From positions 1-14,830 of the forward strand of contig CAKRLN010000030.1 of NCBI GenBank assembly GCA_934359535.1: a stretch of 14,830 nucleotides of DNA. Direction: 5' to 3'. A program made the translations under genes and the position numbers. Source of the stretch: an uncultured Lachnospiraceae bacterium. GTDB lineage: Bacteria > Bacillota > Clostridia > Lachnospirales > Lachnospiraceae. Shown here piece after piece: positions 6,447 through 14,463 of the stretch (position 1 is the first letter of the stretch; every line of letters begins with the position of its first letter). Under the pieces are notes generated by a model. The model had not been told where the DNA came from. It did no database searches and worked only from the letters and a program-made list of their open reading frames with translations.

Positions 6447-7364
6447 TCAGCCCCCAAGCTCTACCATGCGGTGGATACACCTTCCGGCACCTTCCATGAT
6501 GTGTGCCGGAAGTGTAATCTCTTCTCCGCCTCTTCCTTTTAAGCAATTGTATACATCCATCAGTGTCGTTACCTTCATATTCATACAGGTAAGCTGCACA
6601 GCAAGCGGATAAAACTGCTTGTCTGGGCATTCGAACTGCAAATGCTCGACGATGCTGTTCTCTGTTCCGATGATAAATTCTTTTGCATCGGATTTTTTTG
6701 CGTAATTCATAATCCCTGTTGTTGAGCCAACATAATCAGCCAGTGCAACAACCTCTTTTTTACATTCCGGGTGAACAAGGACAAGGGCATCCGGATGCTT
6801 ATCTTTTGCCATTTTGACATGAAGCGGTGTCACAACAAGGTGTCTCGGACAGCCGCCATGGTAAAAGGCAAACGTCTTCTCCGGAATCTTCTCTGCCACA
6901 TAGCTTCCAAGGTTTGGATCTGGAATAAATAAGATCTTATCCTCTTTCATCTGTCTGCAGATCTGCTCAGCAGATGAGGATGTCACACAGACATCGCATT
7001 CTGTTTTCAGCTCCGATGTCGTATTAATATACGCAACAACCGCATAGCCCGGATGCTCTGCCTTTAGTCTGCGAAGCTCCTCAAGACTTAACTGCTCTGC
7101 CATCGGACATCCCGCTTCCGGATTGGCAAGCCACACCCTTTTGTCCGGACTTAAGATCTTGCAGGTCTCTGCCATGAAACGCACACCACACATAATCACT
7201 CCGTCTGCATCACTTCCCTGGGCCTGTACACTCAGCCCATAGGAGTCTCCCATGTAATCCGCAACCTCTAAAATTTCCTGTCCCTGATAGGCGTGTGCCA
7301 GAATGCATACATTCTGTTCTTTTTTCATTCGCAGGATCTCCTGCTGGATTTCTTTTATTGTCAT
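6447..7364 (-). CDS. nadA: Quinolinate synthase
   Basis: NadA is a [4Fe-4S] enzyme that condenses iminoaspartate from NadB with dihydroxyacetone phosphate to quinolinate, in the cytoplasm. The 305-residue length matches the compact three-domain form. Candidate cluster ligands, by position in the family, are C86 (NPEAGCPMA), C172 (GGCPRH) and C260 (LTCMNMK). Other conserved blocks are ILAHAYQ (21-27), ITLPAHI near the end and GSTTGIMNYAK (213-223). The ATG at 7362-7364 follows AGGAGAG. It is the last gene of nadB-nadC-nadA, 60 bases after nadC. There is no 3' untranslated space of its own, because its stop touches the stop of the convergent ABC ATPase gene. Like other NadA proteins it should be oxygen-sensitive, which suits an anaerobe. 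Confidence 0.95.
   Translation of the reverse strand: MTIKEIQQEILRMKKEQNVCILAHAYQGQEILEVADYMGDSYGLSVQAQGSDADGVIMCGVRFMAETCKILSPDKRVWLANPEAGCPMAEQLSLEELRRLKAEHPGYAVVAYINTTSELKTECDVCVTSSSAEQICRQMKEDKILFIPDPNLGSYVAEKIPEKTFAFYHGGCPRHLVVTPLHVKMAKDKHPDALVLVHPECKKEVVALADYVGSTTGIMNYAKKSDAKEFIIGTENSIVEHLQFECPDKQFYPLAVQLTCMNMKVTTLMDVYNCLKGRGGEEITLPAHIMEGAGRCIHRMVELGG
6481..6512. repeat. Strong hairpin inside the nadA 3' coding end
   Basis: CTTCCGGCAC (6481-6490) pairs perfectly with GTGCCGGAAG (6503-6512) across a 12-base loop. An alternative register adds ACAC/GTGT outside with one bulge. It lies 35 bases downstream of the ABC ATPase stop codon on the plus strand, within nadA on the minus strand. No T-tract follows on either strand, so it is not a classic intrinsic terminator; it may still protect or pause the ends of the two convergent transcripts. 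Confidence 0.5.
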
Positions 7365-7424
7365 CGTTTTCTCTCCTGATTTTTATTATAAATTGCGGAC
7401 AACTCCAAAATCTTCGTACATACT

Positions 7425-8276
7425 TCAGACTGCATGAAGGTTTTTCATGGAAATGTCAAGAATCGGTGCAGAATGGGTCAATGCACCACTCGATACATAA
7501 TCAACCCCGATTTCTTTGATTGTCTCAATGTTCTCTTTCGTAATATTGCCGGAGCATTCGGTCTCGGCCCGTCCAGCAATAAGCGCTACGGCTTCCCGCA
7601 TCTGATCCGGTGTCATATTATCAAGCATAATGATATCCGCACCTGCTTCCACTGCCTCTTTTACCTGTTCAAGCGTCTCAACCTCGACCTCAATTTTACG
7701 GACGAACGGTGCATACGCTTTTGCCATCTCTACGGCACGTTTTACGCTTCCTGCCGCCCCAATATGATTGTCCTTTAGAAGTACTCCATCGGAAAGGTTA
7801 TAGCGGTGATTTGAGCCTCCTCCGACGCGCACCGCATACTTTTCAAATACACGGCAGTTCGGTGTTGTTTTTCTTGTATCCAAAAGTGTCACCTGGCTGC
7901 CCTCAAGAAGTGCAGCTACTTCATGTGTATATGTGGCAATTCCGCTCATTCTCTGGAGATAGTTGAGCGCTACACGCTCCCCGGATAATAATACCCGGAT
8001 ATCTCCTGTTACAACCGCCATTTTCTCTCCCTTTTTCACTGCATCGCCATCCTTGCAGAAAAATGTAACCTTCGTATCCGCATCCAGAAGCTCAAATACA
8101 CGCGCATAGACCTCAAGCCCTGCAACGATCCCATCCTGCTTTGCGATCAGATCCACGGTTCCCTCCTTCGCCTCCGGCATAACGGCATTTGTAGACACAT
8201 CCTCGCTTGTAATATCCTCCTTTAATGCCATAAGAATCAGCTCATCCGCCTGCATTTTCATTGTGATTGTATTCAT
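7425..8276 (-). CDS. nadC: Nicotinate-nucleotide pyrophosphorylase (carboxylating), quinolinate phosphoribosyltransferase
   Basis: NadC converts quinolinate and PRPP to nicotinate mononucleotide, CO2 and pyrophosphate, joining the de novo route to the common NAD pathway. The 283-residue protein shows the family motifs in order: LNYLQRMSGIAT (104-115), RKTTP (135-139), VGGGSNHRYNLSDGVLLKDNH (151-171), EVEVE (196-200), MLDN (217-220) and SSGALTHS (262-269). The phosphate- and carboxylate-binding Arg, Lys and His residues (R135, K136, H157, R158, K168) are present. The ATG at 8274-8276 overlaps the nadB TGA in an ATGA arrangement, so translation is probably coupled; a GGGAG ribosome-binding site lies inside the nadB end. 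nadA follows. Confidence 0.96.
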   Translation of the reverse strand: MNTITMKMQADELILMALKEDITSEDVSTNAVMPEAKEGTVDLIAKQDGIVAGLEVYARVFELLDADTKVTFFCKDGDAVKKGEKMAVVTGDIRVLLSGERVALNYLQRMSGIATYTHEVAALLEGSQVTLLDTRKTTPNCRVFEKYAVRVGGGSNHRYNLSDGVLLKDNHIGAAGSVKRAVEMAKAYAPFVRKIEVEVETLEQVKEAVEAGADIIMLDNMTPDQMREAVALIAGRAETECSGNITKENIETIKEIGVDYVSSGALTHSAPILDISMKNLHAV

Positions 8277-9559
8277 ACTCTTACTCCCATCTTTTTCATC
8301 TCATTTATTACAAGATCATGATAACCGGACAGGATCTCTTCCTTGTCCTCATAGCGTTTTACGTCCGGCCGCTGTGAAAAACAGCTATCCGGCTTTGGCC
8401 CAAACAAAATGTCATCCGCAGCCCTTCTGGCAAATACCATGGATTCAAGCAGTGAATTACTTGCCAGACGGTTCTTCCCATGGACACCATTGCAGCTTGT
8501 CTCTCCACAGGCATATAAGCCCTTCATCGTTGTCCTGCTGCCAAGATCTACCTTAATGCCGCCCATGAAATAATGCTGTGCCGGAACAACCGGAATCGGC
8601 TCCTTTCTCGGATCATACCCTTCCTCCATGCAGCGCTCAAAAATATTCGGGAAATGCTCCATGATTATTTTCTCACCAAGCGGACGCATATCCTCCCATA
8701 CAAAGTCCGTTCCATCCTTCTCCATCTGCTTATGGATTGCAGCGGTAACAAGGTCTCTCGGCTGAAGTTCATCGGTAAAACGCTGTCCGTTTCTGTCATA
8801 AAGCAGTGCGCCTTCTCCACGCACAGATTCCGAAATCAGAAATCTGCGTCCCGGCTTCTTCGAGTACAGTGTTGTTGGATGAATCTGTATGTAATCGATA
8901 TGTTCCATGGCAATCTGATGCTTCATGGCAATTCCAAGGGCATCCCCTGTAATATGCGGAAAGTTTGTAGAATTCTGGTACAAACCGCCAAGACCGCCGC
9001 ATGCCCATACAACATATGGCGCATAGACCGGATAGACGTTATTGTTTTCATCCATTACAATGATTCCGCTGCAGATATTATCCTTTGCAATAATATCGAC
9101 CATCGACATATATTCACAGATTTCGATATTCTCCTGTTCTCTTGCACGGTCGAGAAGCGTCTGTGTGATCTGTTTTCCAGTGACATCCTCATAAAAAAGA
9201 ATTCGAGGCTGAGAATGTGCTCCCTCTCTCGTAAAAGCGAGATCGCCATTTTCATCCCTTACAAATGTCACTCCACGGTTTAACAGATCTCGGATGATCG
9301 TATTAGAGCTCCGGATCATCAGATCGACGGCTTTTTTATCATTCTCATAATGACCAGCGCGCATCGTATCTTCAAAATAATCAGCATAGTCCTCTTCCCC
9401 GCGGAGCATACAGATTCCGCCCTGTGCCAGAAAGGAATCCGACTGGTCTGCTTCCTTTTTGGTTATCATTAAAATCTTTTTCCTTCTCGGAAGATTCAGT
9501 GCGCAGTATAGTCCCGCAGCACCGGTTCCTACGATAATGGCATCATAATATTCTTTCAC
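8273..9559 (-). CDS. nadB: L-aspartate oxidase, short form without C-terminal helical domain
   Basis: NadB is an FAD enzyme that oxidises L-aspartate to iminoaspartate, the first step of de novo NAD synthesis; in anaerobes fumarate can be the electron acceptor. The 428 residues cover the FAD-binding and capping domains of the succinate dehydrogenase/fumarate reductase flavoprotein family: GTGAAGLYCAL (11-21), FLAQGGI (43-49), HPTT (227-230), the catalytic-type segment SESVRGEGALL (243-253), PAQHYFMGGI (326-335) and GETSCNGVHGKNRLASNSLLE (352-372). E. coli NadB is about 540 residues; the C-terminal helical domain is absent here, replaced by a roughly 45-residue tail. The start is a GTG at 9557-9559 after an AGAGGA site. 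It is first in nadB-nadC-nadA. Confidence 0.93.
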   Translation of the reverse strand: MKEYYDAIIVGTGAAGLYCALNLPRRKKILMITKKEADQSDSFLAQGGICMLRGEEDYADYFEDTMRAGHYENDKKAVDLMIRSSNTIIRDLLNRGVTFVRDENGDLAFTREGAHSQPRILFYEDVTGKQITQTLLDRAREQENIEICEYMSMVDIIAKDNICSGIIVMDENNNVYPVYAPYVVWACGGLGGLYQNSTNFPHITGDALGIAMKHQIAMEHIDYIQIHPTTLYSKKPGRRFLISESVRGEGALLYDRNGQRFTDELQPRDLVTAAIHKQMEKDGTDFVWEDMRPLGEKIIMEHFPNIFERCMEEGYDPRKEPIPVVPAQHYFMGGIKVDLGSRTTMKGLYACGETSCNGVHGKNRLASNSLLESMVFARRAADDILFGPKPDSCFSQRPDVKRYEDKEEILSGYHDLVINEMKKMGVRV

Positions 9560-9613
9560 TTTGTTTCCTCTTTCCGGTTGGTTCTAAACCGATTGTTCAA
9601 TCTCATTTTTGCC

Positions 9614-9642
9614 ATTATACTCTCCGTCATTACAAGTGTCAA
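9614..9642 (-). promoter_or_regulatory. Consensus sigma-A promoter of nadBCA
   Basis: On the minus strand a perfect -35 TTGACA (9637-9642) and a perfect -10 TATAAT (9614-9619) are separated by 17 bases. Transcription should start near 9607, giving a leader of about 48 bases before the nadB GTG. A promoter this strong would need repression, which the overlapping palindrome can supply. Confidence 0.88.
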
Positions 9643-9653
9643 GACAGTTGTAA
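9630..9653. promoter_or_regulatory. Probable NiaR (YrxA) operator overlapping the nadB -35 box
   Basis: A 24-base inverted repeat has outer arms TTACAA...TTGTAA and inner arms TGTC...GACA; 10 of 12 symmetric pairs match. It covers the whole -35 box of the nadB promoter. The core resembles the GTGTC-TTGACAC-type sites I recall for NiaR, the niacin-responsive repressor of NAD synthesis genes in Firmicutes. Its place in front of nadBCA fits that role. The regulator gene itself is not in this window. Confidence 0.75.
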
Positions 9654-9663
9654 GTTTTTCCTG

Positions 9664-12012
9664 TTACTTATTACAAGGAAACGCCACACGATAGCCGCCC
9701 TCCTCATACCGGATCCGGATCTGTCCCTCCTCCATCGTATAAAAAATCGCACAGCCCGCATCGGAAAGCCTCTGAAGAGCTTCCTCTGCCGGATGTCCAT
9801 AGCTGTTTTCTTTTGCACAGGAAATCACGGCAAGCTCCGGAGCAAGCACCTCTAAAAGCTCTTTTGAATTCGAACCGGCAGAGCCGTGATGATCCACCTT
9901 AAAAAGTGCCGTCTTTTGCACGCTCCCGTCTCTAACAAGTGCCCGTTCCCCCTCGGTATCTAAATCTCCCGCAAACAATCCAGACACCCCGGCTTCCTCA
10001 TACCGGATCACGAGTGAACAGGCATTCCTCTCCCAGCCTCTCTTTTTTGCATAATCTTCCGTTGGAAAAAGGCACTGGAAACCGGCATTTCCCAGGCAGA
10101 TCCTATCGCCCGCTTTAAGCGGCACAATCTTAGTATGGTTCTGCTCTGCTGCCTTTTTTAACCTCTCATATGCCTCATCCTCTGGCATATACGCAGAGAT
10201 AAGCAGGTAATCGACCGGATATCCGCTCTCAAACACCTCAAGCAGACCGGAAATATGATCCTTATCGCCATGAGAAACAAACCAGTAACCGACCCGCCGG
10301 ACTCCATGATATTTTAAAAAAGGTAAAATACGCCTCGTCCCCACCTGCTTGACATCTGTACTTCCGCCATCAAAGAAAATACTGCTTCCTTCACCAGTCC
10401 GAAGATAAATTCCATCCCCCTGCCCCACATCAAGCATATCCATTTCAAAGCCCTGTGTTCCACGAAAAAACAACACAAAAAGAAGTACGATAAGCCTCCA
10501 TGGTGCAAACGTATGTTTGTGTTTATTCCTGCTTTCTTCCGGATTTGTCCTCTGAATCGTTTTCTTTTTTGCAAGAGAGGTGACAAACAGTGCAAGAAGC
10601 ACATAATAAAACACCACCTGAACCAGCTTTGGCTTCCCACAGATGTACTGCGCACCGGGAAGCTGAAGCATTTTAATGCATAACCACTCATAGACCGCTA
10701 AGATCAGCCTGGCTGGAAGAAAAAGCACCTTCACCCATACGGTATTCCAGATCAGTCCAAAAAGCCCTCCGCACACTCCGGATAATACAACCCAAGAGAC
10801 CATTGGAAGAATAAACAGATTGAGAAAAACGGCATAGACCGGGATTTCATAATAATAGCATGCCACAAGCGGCAGTGTCATAAGCTGGATGGCAAAGCTC
10901 ATCAAAAAGGCCTGCGGCACTCCCCGCTTTCCCTCTGTAAGTACTTTTCCGACACTCCCGACTCCCGCCACAGCCGCAAAGGAAAACACAAAGCCCGAAT
11001 AGCCAAACAGAAACGGATTATTCCAGAGAAGTGCTGCCAAAAGGATGCCCATCGCAGTCAGCATATCATAGCTTTTTCCAAGTGCCATGCCAAAAAGTGC
11101 AAAGAGCAGCATACCACATGCCCGCTTTGCAGATACAGAAGCTCCACTCATCCACGCATAGCTTACTACCATAACTCCGGCAAGTACGCCAGAGCTCCAA
11201 AAGCCCATACCAAGCCGCCGGACCAGCTTATAAAAGCCCATTCCAATGAAAGAGATATGAAGCCCTGAAATTGCAAGAATATGCGAAATTCCACTCTTTT
11301 TGTAAAGCTCCCGGATATCACTGTCAAGGCCTGTCTTATCGCCAAGGATCATTGCCTTTAGCACTCCGGCATCCACCTCATCCAGACATTTCTCATAGAC
11401 TGCACCCATACGGTTTTTTATATGAAGCAGCCATTCCTTATAACGGCTTTTCTTCCCAGATGCCGCACGTATCCGGCAGGACTTTATGGAAAAATCAATT
11501 TTCTGGCTCAGATAATAGGCTCTTGCATCAAAGCCGCCCTCATTTTCCGCAGGCTTCCACGTATTTAATTTTGCATCAATTGTAAGGATCTGTCCGATTG
11601 AATAATCATCGGACTTCAGATAGGCAGCTACATCATTTGTCCGTATACTGCCGCTTGAAAAGGCTGTCGTACAGCCTGTCAGATAATAAAGATACTGATC
11701 GTTTTTTTGTTCTTTTTTGTACAGCGTTCCACGCACGGTAACCGGAGTGCCATCGGTAAGCTTGTCCCAATATACCGCCCGGAAATCCACTTCCGAGCCG
11801 GCATGCTGAAAAAATAGGACAAAAAGCAGAAGAAAAACGATTCCTCTCCCAAAAGCCTGCTTCCATTCCGCGTTCAAGGCAAATGTCGCAAGGAAGAAAA
11901 AAAGCGTGGCAGCCACCAGAAGAATCAGTGATATGCCACGCCATTCCACGCTTCCTGCAAATGCCCCAAGTGTACACATACACGCTGCACAAAAGAGTGG
12001 TCTTTTTCTCAA
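9664..12012 (-). CDS. comEC: ComEC/Rec2 DNA-uptake channel protein
   Basis: ComEC forms the membrane channel through which single-stranded DNA enters during natural transformation. The 782 residues show the full architecture: N-terminal membrane segments (to about 70), a soluble OB-fold-like DUF4131 region (about 75-180), the multi-spanning Competence domain (about 205-480) with ILAISGLHISFIG (245-257), and a C-terminal metallo-beta-lactamase-like domain (about 523-780) with DVGQGDG (528-534), SHGDKDH (580-586), AGDLD (681-685), DHHGS (707-711) and H740. The metal-binding residues look intact, so the proposed DNA-degrading activity may be retained. Translation starts at a TTG (12010-12012) overlapping the TGA of the GerMN gene; a GGGGGAG site lies just upstream. 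No terminator separates it from the nadB promoter 10 bases after its stop. Confidence 0.93.
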   Translation of the reverse strand: MRKRPLFCAACMCTLGAFAGSVEWRGISLILLVAATLFFFLATFALNAEWKQAFGRGIVFLLLFVLFFQHAGSEVDFRAVYWDKLTDGTPVTVRGTLYKKEQKNDQYLYYLTGCTTAFSSGSIRTNDVAAYLKSDDYSIGQILTIDAKLNTWKPAENEGGFDARAYYLSQKIDFSIKSCRIRAASGKKSRYKEWLLHIKNRMGAVYEKCLDEVDAGVLKAMILGDKTGLDSDIRELYKKSGISHILAISGLHISFIGMGFYKLVRRLGMGFWSSGVLAGVMVVSYAWMSGASVSAKRACGMLLFALFGMALGKSYDMLTAMGILLAALLWNNPFLFGYSGFVFSFAAVAGVGSVGKVLTEGKRGVPQAFLMSFAIQLMTLPLVACYYYEIPVYAVFLNLFILPMVSWVVLSGVCGGLFGLIWNTVWVKVLFLPARLILAVYEWLCIKMLQLPGAQYICGKPKLVQVVFYYVLLALFVTSLAKKKTIQRTNPEESRNKHKHTFAPWRLIVLLFVLFFRGTQGFEMDMLDVGQGDGIYLRTGEGSSIFFDGGSTDVKQVGTRRILPFLKYHGVRRVGYWFVSHGDKDHISGLLEVFESGYPVDYLLISAYMPEDEAYERLKKAAEQNHTKIVPLKAGDRICLGNAGFQCLFPTEDYAKKRGWERNACSLVIRYEEAGVSGLFAGDLDTEGERALVRDGSVQKTALFKVDHHGSAGSNSKELLEVLAPELAVISCAKENSYGHPAEEALQRLSDAGCAIFYTMEEGQIRIRYEEGGYRVAFPCNK

Positions 12013-12998
12013 GATTCTCCCCCTGTTGTAATCTGTGTACTATCCCCGGAGCCTTCCCGCGGCACCTCCGTATCATCCTCATCATCCGAAACCACAAGAG
12101 AATTGTCCTTTGTATACATCTCAGAAAGCTCATAGGTATACCGGCATTTTCCTTTCGTGTCTCCGTTGATCGAAATCTGAACCTTGTTGACATTCGGAAG
12201 CTCTGTCAGGGAATCGACAATGGAGTACAGCACAACACCTTCCGAAATCTCTGCATTCTGGTTCTTAAATGCCTCATCCAGATTCACATAGCAGATTCCA
12301 TCCACAACTGAAATCGTAATCAGCTTTGTTTCAACCGGAACCGCCGCCTGCATTCCAGAGCTTTTCGGTCCCTCTAAAAGCTGCTCCATGACAAGCTTCT
12401 CCATCGAAATGTTCGAGCTGTAATGCACGCTTCTTTTTTCCTTTACAAGAGAAGTTCCATCCGATGACGCAAAATATAAGGTCAGCGTTGTTGTAAGGCT
12501 TGTGTTGATCTGCTCGCCCGGATTTTCAACAAAGCTTTCATTGCTCATTGCACTGACTGTATTTCCATCTGCATCCTTCAAATGCTCCGCTCCCACCGTA
12601 AAGGACACATACGAAATCCCGGATATCTGAAGCAGGGAGCGCACAATCGCTGCACGGCTTAACACCTCTTCCGTTGATGTCATATTATAATATTCTGAGC
12701 TGAAATCAACCGTCAGAAGATATCCGTTATAGTCATAACCAAGCACCGATACATCCTTTGGAATAACTCTCCGGACATCATTTTCATCCGGATCGGATGC
12801 TAACGCCTCCAGTACTTCTTTGATTTTTCCATCGGTATCCTCCGCTTTTAGCTCATAGCTTACCGGAATGACCTTCGTCACATCCATATTTAAATAATAA
12901 ATTTGAAATCCCTTTTTTTTGTTCTGCCCGGAACACCCACCAAAAACAAAGGTGACAAGCAATACAAAAATCAGACTTATTGTTATTTTTTTTCTCAT
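12009..12998 (-). CDS. GerMN-domain lipoprotein (GerM-like)
   Basis: The 329-residue protein has a lipoprotein signal (KKITISLIFVLLVTFVFGGC, C22) and so should be anchored outside the membrane. Two GerMN-type domains follow, about residues 31-140 (YLNMDVTKVIPVSYELK, TVDFSSEYYN) and 172-280 (LTLYFASSDGT, VNLDEAFKNQNAEISEG, VQISINGD). The tail from about 300 is acidic and disordered-looking. Bacillus GerM has this two-domain plan and is needed for sporulation and germination, where it helps join forespore and mother-cell proteins across the intermembrane space. Similar domains also occur in two-component-linked lipoproteins such as LpqB, so a sensory or cell-wall role is possible. The sensor kinase ends 9 bases upstream and comEC overlaps the stop, which suggests one operon. 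Confidence 0.85.
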   Translation of the reverse strand: MRKKITISLIFVLLVTFVFGGCSGQNKKKGFQIYYLNMDVTKVIPVSYELKAEDTDGKIKEVLEALASDPDENDVRRVIPKDVSVLGYDYNGYLLTVDFSSEYYNMTSTEEVLSRAAIVRSLLQISGISYVSFTVGAEHLKDADGNTVSAMSNESFVENPGEQINTSLTTTLTLYFASSDGTSLVKEKRSVHYSSNISMEKLVMEQLLEGPKSSGMQAAVPVETKLITISVVDGICYVNLDEAFKNQNAEISEGVVLYSIVDSLTELPNVNKVQISINGDTKGKCRYTYELSEMYTKDNSLVVSDDEDDTEVPREGSGDSTQITTGGES

Positions 12999-13007
12999 TT
13001 TATACCC

Positions 13008-14450
13008 CTAGGCAATATAATTGAGCGGAATCCGTACATCAAAAGTCGTTCCCTCCCCCAGCACACTGTATACCTTGATAGCACCACGGTGCATCAGAAT
13101 GGAATTCCTTGTAATCGCAAGTCCGAGTCCGGTTCCTCCGATCTCCCGCGAATGCGATTTGTCCACACGGTAAAATCTCTCATAAATATGCTCAAGCGAT
13201 TCCTCCGGGATTCCGATACCGGAATCCTCGACCTTCAGATAGAAATACTGGTGATCCGCATTCAGGGAAACATGTACCCAGCCCTCTCCATCATTGCGGT
13301 TGTATTTGATCGCATTCTCGATCAGATTCGTAAAGGCAAGGGAAAGCTTAACCTCATCCACCTCTGCCGTAACCGGACGGAAGCTTTCAAGCACAAGCTC
13401 AACCTTCTGCCTATCCGCAATCGGCTGCAGCCGTTTTAAAATCTGTTCTAACAGCTCATTGATATTTACCGTTTCAATATTCAGATCTGCCGCAGACTTG
13501 TCCATTTTTACAAGGGAAAGCAGATCGTTGATGATCTTTGTCTCACGCTCAATTTCGTTTGTAATATCTTCCATAAACTCCTGATACAGCTCCACCGGGG
13601 CATCCGGCATGCTGTTTAAGGAGTCCGCAAGTACCTTGATGGAGGTCATCGGTGTCTTTAACTCATGGGACACATTCGACACAAATTCCTGTCTCGATTC
13701 ATCCATCACTTTCATTCTTCCAAGCATCGCATGGAAATTTTCACAGATCTGTGCCGTCTCCGTATAATCATTGATCTGCACCGTATCATCTCCATATCCG
13801 GTCTGGATCGATTCGATTGATTCCGAAAGCTTCCCAAACGGTCTGACCAGATGTACTGAGATTAATGCCCCTATAAAAATAATCACAACTGCAAGCACAA
13901 CCTCGATAATTAAGGCAATCATCCTCAGATAGTCCAGATTCAGTTCAATATTATCGGTGGATACGCTTACCACCATTGCTCCAAGCACGGTCTCCTTTTT
14001 ATCATCCGGATTGGTGACCGGAATGGACATTTCAATGTAATGGTTCTCTGAGTCAACATTTGTAATTTCCTGACCGTTTAAGCTTTTAATCACTTCCTCG
14101 GAAATGATTGTTTTGCCATCATCCAGATTGTAGGTATCGTGAATAATCCGGAACGCATCGTTTACGATAACCACACGCCCATCATAGATCGTTGTAAGCA
14201 TCTCGATCTGTGCATGGATCATCGGCGAATCATCCTCGTTCATATAATCACTTGCTGCAATCTGATTGGCAAGGATCTTTGCCTGGCTTAACACCTCACT
14301 CTCACGGATCGATACTGCCCGTGACTCGTACGCCCGTAAAATCCCGATTCTTAAAATGATTCCCGGAATAATGGCAAGCACCACAAAGATTAAAATGAGA
14401 CGGCACTTAAAACTTTTGATAAATTCAATGATTCGTTTGCTTTTTGGCAT
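13008..14450 (-). CDS. Sensor histidine kinase with HAMP domain (WalK/PhoR-like)
   Basis: This membrane sensor phosphorylates the response regulator encoded just upstream. The 480 residues run: membrane segment 1 (about 17-40), an extracytoplasmic sensing region of roughly 130 residues probably folding as a Cache/PAS-like domain (for example GRVVIVNDAFRIIHDT, 91-106), membrane segment 2 (about 176-199), HAMP (about 200-252), HisKA with the phospho-acceptor H262 in SHELKTP, and HATPase with the N-box NLIENAIKYN (375-384), DSGIGIP (409-415), F-box YERFYRVDKSHS and GGTGLGLA (438-445). No cytoplasmic PAS domain separates HAMP from HisKA, unlike Bacillus WalK. The start follows GAGGAACGAAAGG, 13 bases after the regulator gene. 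The stimulus is unknown; cell-wall state is a guess from the WalK resemblance. Confidence 0.92.
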   Translation of the reverse strand: MPKSKRIIEFIKSFKCRLILIFVVLAIIPGIILRIGILRAYESRAVSIRESEVLSQAKILANQIAASDYMNEDDSPMIHAQIEMLTTIYDGRVVIVNDAFRIIHDTYNLDDGKTIISEEVIKSLNGQEITNVDSENHYIEMSIPVTNPDDKKETVLGAMVVSVSTDNIELNLDYLRMIALIIEVVLAVVIIFIGALISVHLVRPFGKLSESIESIQTGYGDDTVQINDYTETAQICENFHAMLGRMKVMDESRQEFVSNVSHELKTPMTSIKVLADSLNSMPDAPVELYQEFMEDITNEIERETKIINDLLSLVKMDKSAADLNIETVNINELLEQILKRLQPIADRQKVELVLESFRPVTAEVDEVKLSLAFTNLIENAIKYNRNDGEGWVHVSLNADHQYFYLKVEDSGIGIPEESLEHIYERFYRVDKSHSREIGGTGLGLAITRNSILMHRGAIKVYSVLGEGTTFDVRIPLNYIA

Positions 14451-14463
14451 CCTTTCGTTCCTC

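Noticed and set aside
8573..9283. Open frame of 236 codons on the plus strand opposite nadB
   Set aside because: The composition is odd (many C, H and R), no motif is seen, and nadB on the other strand carries all family motifs.
9575..9591. Small hairpin in the nadB leader (CGGTT...AACCG)
   Set aside because: Five base pairs only; likely chance.
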